Position numbers and translations under genes: made by a program
In this document: piece after piece, positions 57,683 to 62,000 of the stretch
Numbering within the stretch: the stretch's first letter is position 1
Layout of the letters: each line of letters starts with the position of its first letter
Assembly (NCBI GenBank): GCA_009746045.1
Contig: RPFO01000082.1
Span: forward strand, 4,594,741 to 4,656,740
Length of the DNA stretch: 62,000 nucleotides
DNA from: Mesostigma viride
Lineage: Eukaryota > Streptophyta > Mesostigmatophyceae > Mesostigmatales > Mesostigmataceae
Direction: 5' to 3'
Notes under the pieces: model-generated
Told to the model about the DNA's origin: nothing
Seen by the model: the letters and a program-made list of their open reading frames with translations, nothing else
The model's database searches: none

Positions 57683-57843
57683 GACAACCAGCGCAGGCCA
57701 GAAATCGGGAGAATCCGGACCATTGTAGCTCGAGCCTGCCATTATCTTGTCCGCGTGTTCGAGTCGTTCAGGATGATGAAGATGAATGGTGATGGAAATG
57801 TGTAGCTTTGTGCATTGAAATTATGGCTGGCTTACGTGTAGAT
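57683..57843 (-). mobile_element. SINE-like repeat 2, 5'-truncated copy
   Basis: Matches 55775-55932 in reverse orientation (AGACAACCAGCGCAGGCCAG to GGCTGGCTTACGTGTAGATG). Confidence 0.75.
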
Positions 57844-57862
57844 GAATTTGATTATATGGTTG

Positions 57863-58190
57863 CGGATGACTGTAGGTGTAAGTTGGCGATGCCATGGTAA
57901 CCGGAGACGTCCGTCCTATAGTCAGCAAAATTGGTGCGAGAGGTCCCCAGTTCGATTCCGGTCGGATTCATTTGCAGATCGCGTTTTCCGCGTTTTCCGC
58001 GGCCCGGCACTGAACGCAAAGGTTTTCACCTTTGCGGAGTGCCTGATCAGAATATGGTTGTCCCCGAGAGGTCCCCAGTTCGATTCCGGTCGGATTCATT
58101 TGCAGATCGCGTTTTCCGCGGACTGGCACTAAACGCAAAATGGTTTTCACCTCTGCGGCGTGCCAAATCAGAATATGGTTGTCTCCTTGA
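57863..58190 (+). mobile_element. SINE-like repeat 1 with a tandem partial second copy
   Basis: The first copy (57863-58046) is flanked by ATATGGTTG on both sides (about 57854 and 58047). It contains GGTCCCCAGTTCGATTCCGG with the B-box. A second, 3'-half copy (58062-58170) follows at once, beginning inside the B-box arm and again ending CAGAATATGGTTG. Confidence 0.75.
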
Positions 58191-59067
58191 TATGTAGGAT
58201 CCTTGCGCGCTTATCATAGACAGCCGTACGCGCCAGCCCTTCTTGTTTTTGGGTAATGTTAAGATCGGGACTCGTGTTATGACTTAATTTAATTTAATGG
58301 CGATCCAAAATGCATTAGATAGATACAAAAGACCGGCGGTAGGATTGTCTATCCATCTATCCATCCATCAGGGTTAATACTCCGTGACTCCCCGACAGCA
58401 GCACGTGTAAACTAATTATTTGCCTTTACATTTTTTTCTTTTTACTTCTACACAGGTGACACAAGTTTTCTTTTTATGTAAACGGAACAACCAATATGCG
58501 TTGTATTAGAAATTAAATGCGCGTGTGACTTCACCATGGTGAAGCCAAGCACACAGGTTATTTGTCAGACCAGAGCACCACACCTTCATAATCGCCTTGC
58601 GCCAAGCATGGTTGGTTGTCAAAAAGCTGTCTACGGCGCCTGCTAGCGCAGGCATCAATGGCACAGGGTGCAGCACTGCAAAACCGTGCTGATCATTGAA
58701 AGAGAATTCATCCAACAGGACCTTAAAAGGAAGCCCCGTCTACACAGCTCGCATCCCCTGGGACTCGTGGCTAGTCGGGTTGCCCCTCGAAATCGCTGCA
58801 TTTCATTTCTATGCAGCATTCTGGCTTCCCATACACGCAAGGCCACGTAGCATGCAGAGTCACTGTGACCTTGCTACGGGAACCCGTGAATCCACCAAAA
58901 TTGACACCTAAGTGCTTCACACACCCAGCCCCTGGTTGACTTCTCCAGGATAACTGATGATTTTCAGAAGAGGCAAGCGCAGGTTGTCTGACACTGTTCT
59001 GGCATTTGTGCCCATTGAGAAGAGCCCTTTGGAAACTTAAAATGGCCACCGCCACGAAGTGGGCGGT
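58191..59067. other. Downstream flank of the uS5 gene with a LINE-B end
   Basis: A degenerate LINE-B 3' end lies at about 58300-58415 (CCATC repeats, TTAATACTCCGTGACTCCCC, hairpin damaged). The rest up to 59067 has no gene I can support and should include the uS5 3' UTR. Confidence 0.55.
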
Positions 59068-60125
59068 CTAGTTCCACATCTCCTCCTTGGTCCTGCCGCG
59101 CATCTTCGCCACCTCATCGAACGTGCGCATGCTCAGCAGGCCGTCCACGGCTGCCCGGCAGTTGTTCAGGGGGCTACGGCTGCCCAACTGCTTGCCGAGG
59201 GCATTCTCATAGCCAGCCAGGAGCAGGACGGCGCGCACGGAGCCTCCGCAGAGGACACCAGTACCAGCAGCTGCGGGCTTCAGCACGATCGAGGCAGCGC
59301 CGGCGTTGCCGATAATCTCATGAGGGAAGGTCTTCCAGCTCTTCACAATTGGTACGGTGACCAGGTTCTTCTTGCCGTCCACAACAGCCTGCATAACATT
59401 TCGCACGAAGCAGCAGGGGAACAAGGAAATTCGAATTTGAACACAATCCATTATCTACCAACCATGTCATCTAAAACACAAAATGCTTCATGCAAACAGC
59501 CGCCGAGATAACACTGAGAAGGTTTGGTCACGATAGAAAGCTGATTTTCCTTAGTTATCAGAACGCAAATATATCAAGCCATCGGCGAAACTGCGATGGA
59601 GCCTGACTACGGTATCCCTTCTTAGCAACAACGAAATTGACAAGTAAAACCAACCGCAAATTTCCATATGCGTGAGGGTGTTCATACCTTCTCCACGGCC
59701 TGCATAACCTCCTTGGCCTTGCCACAGCCAACGCCCACTTTGCCCTTCTTGTCTCCAACAGCTACGACGGCCCGAAAGCTCATCTGCTTCCCTCCCTTGA
59801 CCACCTTAGTAACACGAGACACCTGAAGAACCTCCTCACTGAAGCCATCGCTGGACGCCTTGTCACCCCTTCCCTTGCCGCGAGCACCATCACGGAAAGC
59901 CTTCTTTGTATCAATCTCGTCAACATCAACGTCCTCCTCATCGTCGTCGGCAGCTGCCCTAACTACAAACTTGGGAGCTCGCGATTGACTAGTGTTGAAT
60001 GTAGCGCCGCGAGAGAGGGCGACAAATCCATTTCCAGCACGAACGCGTGCAGAAGATGCTAGCGACACGCTGGAACTAGTATTCCCCGACACCGTAACCA
60101 GACCGGTCGCCATCGCAGCCGCCAT
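59068..60125 (-). CDS. RPS5: Plastid ribosomal protein uS5 (nucleus-encoded)
   Basis: Two minus-strand exons, 60125-59688 and 59388-59068, GT-AG, phase 0, 252 residues. The first about 55 residues are a Ser/Ala/Val-rich chloroplast transit peptide without acidic residues, ending near FVVRAAA, followed by an acidic linker ([13 protein letters not shown]). The S5 N-terminal double-stranded-RNA-binding fold follows ([40 protein letters not shown]). Exon 2 gives the C-terminal domain ([58 protein letters not shown]). The protein is part of the small subunit of chloroplast ribosomes at the mRNA entry and decoding region. The ATG at 60125 was chosen because it directly precedes the transit-like sequence; an open frame extends further upstream but reads like UTR. 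Confidence 0.95.
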
Positions 60126-60600
60126 GGCTTCCAACAAGCGGCTATGCGAGATGGACTCGATACAGCGACTGACGGCTTTCACGCCCGATAAGGCATAAAA
60201 TTGCATGAAGCACGCATGGCCACCTCCAGAGCCGGCGCGCCTTACGTGCGCCCTAGGTAACTCGGGGCACAGCGGATAAGAGGCGATGCGTCGAATTGGG
60301 TCGCCGGCGCATTTCGGCGTTTTTGGTGTCCGTACTGTGTCCGTACTGTTCATATGTGTTTATGCGCAGTTGTTGTTGTTGTTGTTGTTGTGTGTCCCAC
60401 GCAGCGCTTCGTTTATCCCACAGCCGGCGCCGCGCCGGCAACAATTTCACGTGGCCGGCGGCCGGCGAACGCCGGCCAACAGCCGGCGTAGGCCGGCCAC
60501 GAGCTGGCCAAGTACCTACCTGGCACACACACGCGAGTCGGCGGGGTTCCGGGCTGCTGCCGGCCCGGCCCGGGCCCCGGTGCCTGGCGGGCGGCCATTA
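60126..60600. other. uS5 upstream region with GCCGGC-rich patch
   Basis: Upstream of the uS5 start lies probable promoter DNA. At 60360-60390 there is a TTG/GTT repeat, and at 60420-60600 a patch very rich in GCCGG/CCGGC, many as overlapping palindromes (GCCGGC). No coding signal. Confidence 0.5.
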
Positions 60601-61260
60601 TTGTGTTATTTTAATTTATTATTGTGTTATGCCAGCTCACAAGTCAGAAGTCAAAACTCACAATTCACAAAAGGACTAATACATTACAGCATGCTAGATT
60701 AATTTCATTTTATTAATAAGTGTTAGTTTGATAAGTAAATAAATTAACGTCGGAGTCGGTTAATAAATAATTGTGCTTTAAATATTCTGCTATGTTAATT
60801 AATTATATTTATTGACTTAAAATTAATTGAGACTTTGAAATTTTTGCAAAACATTATCATCTGACCTTAGTTACCAGAGTAAATATTTGTCATTCGTTGA
60901 AATAGTGATGCCGTGCGGTGCACGAATGTCGAATAGTTGTCTCACCTATAAAGTAAATATTTTTTTTACTCTTGAGAACTAAAATTGATTGATTCTGAAT
61001 TATCTGACCCATCAATTTGGAGTACGACAATTTGGAGTACGTCTTAATTAAGTGAGGCAATTATTGAGTGAGTTATATAGTTCAGTTAGTGTATCACTTA
61101 TTATTATGAGACAACTATTATTCAATCATGCATTGATATGCTCTGCATGAATTGATCTAGTAACTGAATTGTGCGGGCATTAATTATAGTAGTGTTATCC
61201 CGGCCGGCTCACAAGTCACAATGACTCACAAAAGGTTATAATAATGGCTCCATGGCGTTT
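60601..61260. repeat. AT-rich segment between two direct repeats
   Basis: The segment GTGTTATGCC...AGCTCACAAGTCA...ACTCACA...AAAAGG near 60624-60675 recurs as GTGTTATCCCGGCCGGCTCA...CAAGTCACAATGACTCACAAAAGG near 61192-61237. The interior of about 520 bp is strongly AT-rich with no ORF. It may be the remnant of a mobile element, but I saw no reliable termini. Confidence 0.45.
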
Positions 61261-62000
61261 GATTCATAACTGACATGCAGGGCTGACCGGGGGGTACCCA
61301 AAAGATGATCATTGTAGCATGTAAATGGGATTTATTTATCTTCTTTTTTTCCCGTTTGATTTCATTATACTTTCTTACTTTTTTTTTAGCCCCTTCGTGT
61401 GTGTGTGTGTGTGCCCGCGGTTGGCAAGTACCGGGTACGCGAGTATATACTTAGGGCTCCAAAATACGGGTATATACTTTGGGCTCCAAAATACCGCCCT
61501 CCAAAATACCGCGTGCCAAAACACCGTGTTTTTAGGGGTTTTAGAATTTAGTAGGGTGTGCATCCGCGTGGGAAAATGCACTTAGCATAGATAGTAATGA
61601 ACACAGCATTTCATTTCCCCCATGTTTTCCAATTGATTACTTACCCAATTAGCACGCTCGTCTATGATGTTCATGCATGCAATATTGATTGAGATCTGTT
61701 ATACATGCAATCATTCAGACATCCTTCATTTGTGACCTGCATTCAGTGATTCCTGTTCGATCTTGTGCTTATGATTGCCCGTGTTGGCAACCCGGGTTGG
61801 CACTTCGTGATAAGCCGCCGGCCCTTGTCGACAGTAGCCGACGACCAGGCAGCCGCAGGCCGGCCCATGCAGAATCCCATAAATTTCCGCCACCGCTCTA
61901 CAGTAGTCGGTGTACTAAAAGCGTGCTGCCTCTTGGTGGCATCCACATTGTGCGTCTTCTCACTGTCGGCAATCTTGAGAAACTGCTTTCATACATCAAT
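61261..62000. other. Window end, no gene recognised
   Basis: It contains a short direct repeat (GGGCTCCAAAATAC at 61454 and 61481) and a 67-codon minus-strand frame at 61743-61946 (STPTTVERWRKFMGFCMGRP) that could be an exon or a mobile-element scrap. I could not support either. Confidence 0.4.

Overview
This window is nuclear DNA from a green-lineage (Viridiplantae) eukaryote with intron-rich genes. The evidence is a nucleus-encoded plastid ribosomal protein uS5 with a transit peptide, a RanGAP carrying the plant-type N-terminal WPP domain, and a PELP1/Rix1-type ribosome-biogenesis protein whose N-terminal layout recalls plant homologues. The WPP-RanGAP points to the streptophyte side (a charophyte-type alga fits the repeat load and roughly balanced base composition). 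The species cannot be fixed from the sequence alone.

Layout. 1-1.7 kb: 3' exons of an unrecognised plus-strand gene. 3.2-14.5 kb: a dense nest of transposable elements. A LINE (3829-11529, flanked by ATGATGTTCAC duplications) is interrupted by two MITE-like elements, a complete ORF1-only retroelement and a 1.76-kb terminal-inverted-repeat element. A second ORF1-only element lies beside it on the minus strand and is itself interrupted twice. 15.2-21.3 kb (minus): a five-exon gene for a leucine-rich-repeat protein with a helical tail. 22.0-30.8 kb (plus): an 11-exon WPP-RanGAP gene, divergent from the LRR gene across a 768-bp shared upstream region. 32.4-51.5 kb (minus): a 15-exon PELP1/Rix1-like gene, one of whose introns holds a 5.4-kb array of a 43-bp satellite. 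52.8-58.4 kb: a second nest of ORF1, LINE and SINE-like copies. 59.1-60.1 kb (minus): the two-exon plastid uS5 gene. 60.1-62 kb: a GCCGGC-rich patch and AT-rich DNA with no recognised gene.

All exon joins in the RanGAP, PELP1, LRR and uS5 models use GT-AG junctions with matching phases, worked out by hand from the sequence. The introns of the long genes are unusually rich in private minisatellites and microsatellites.

The most notable signals are: (a) a 3'-terminal hairpin with a one-base bulge and a CAAC loop, shared with compensating base changes by two LINE families; (b) ORF1-only (half-LINE) retroelements with intact 5' and 3' ends; (c) an in-register 43-bp satellite with 11-mer and 7-mer higher-order repeats inside an intron of a presumably essential gene; and (d) a ladder of tetranucleotide repeats in a RanGAP intron, each block one substitution away from the previous one.
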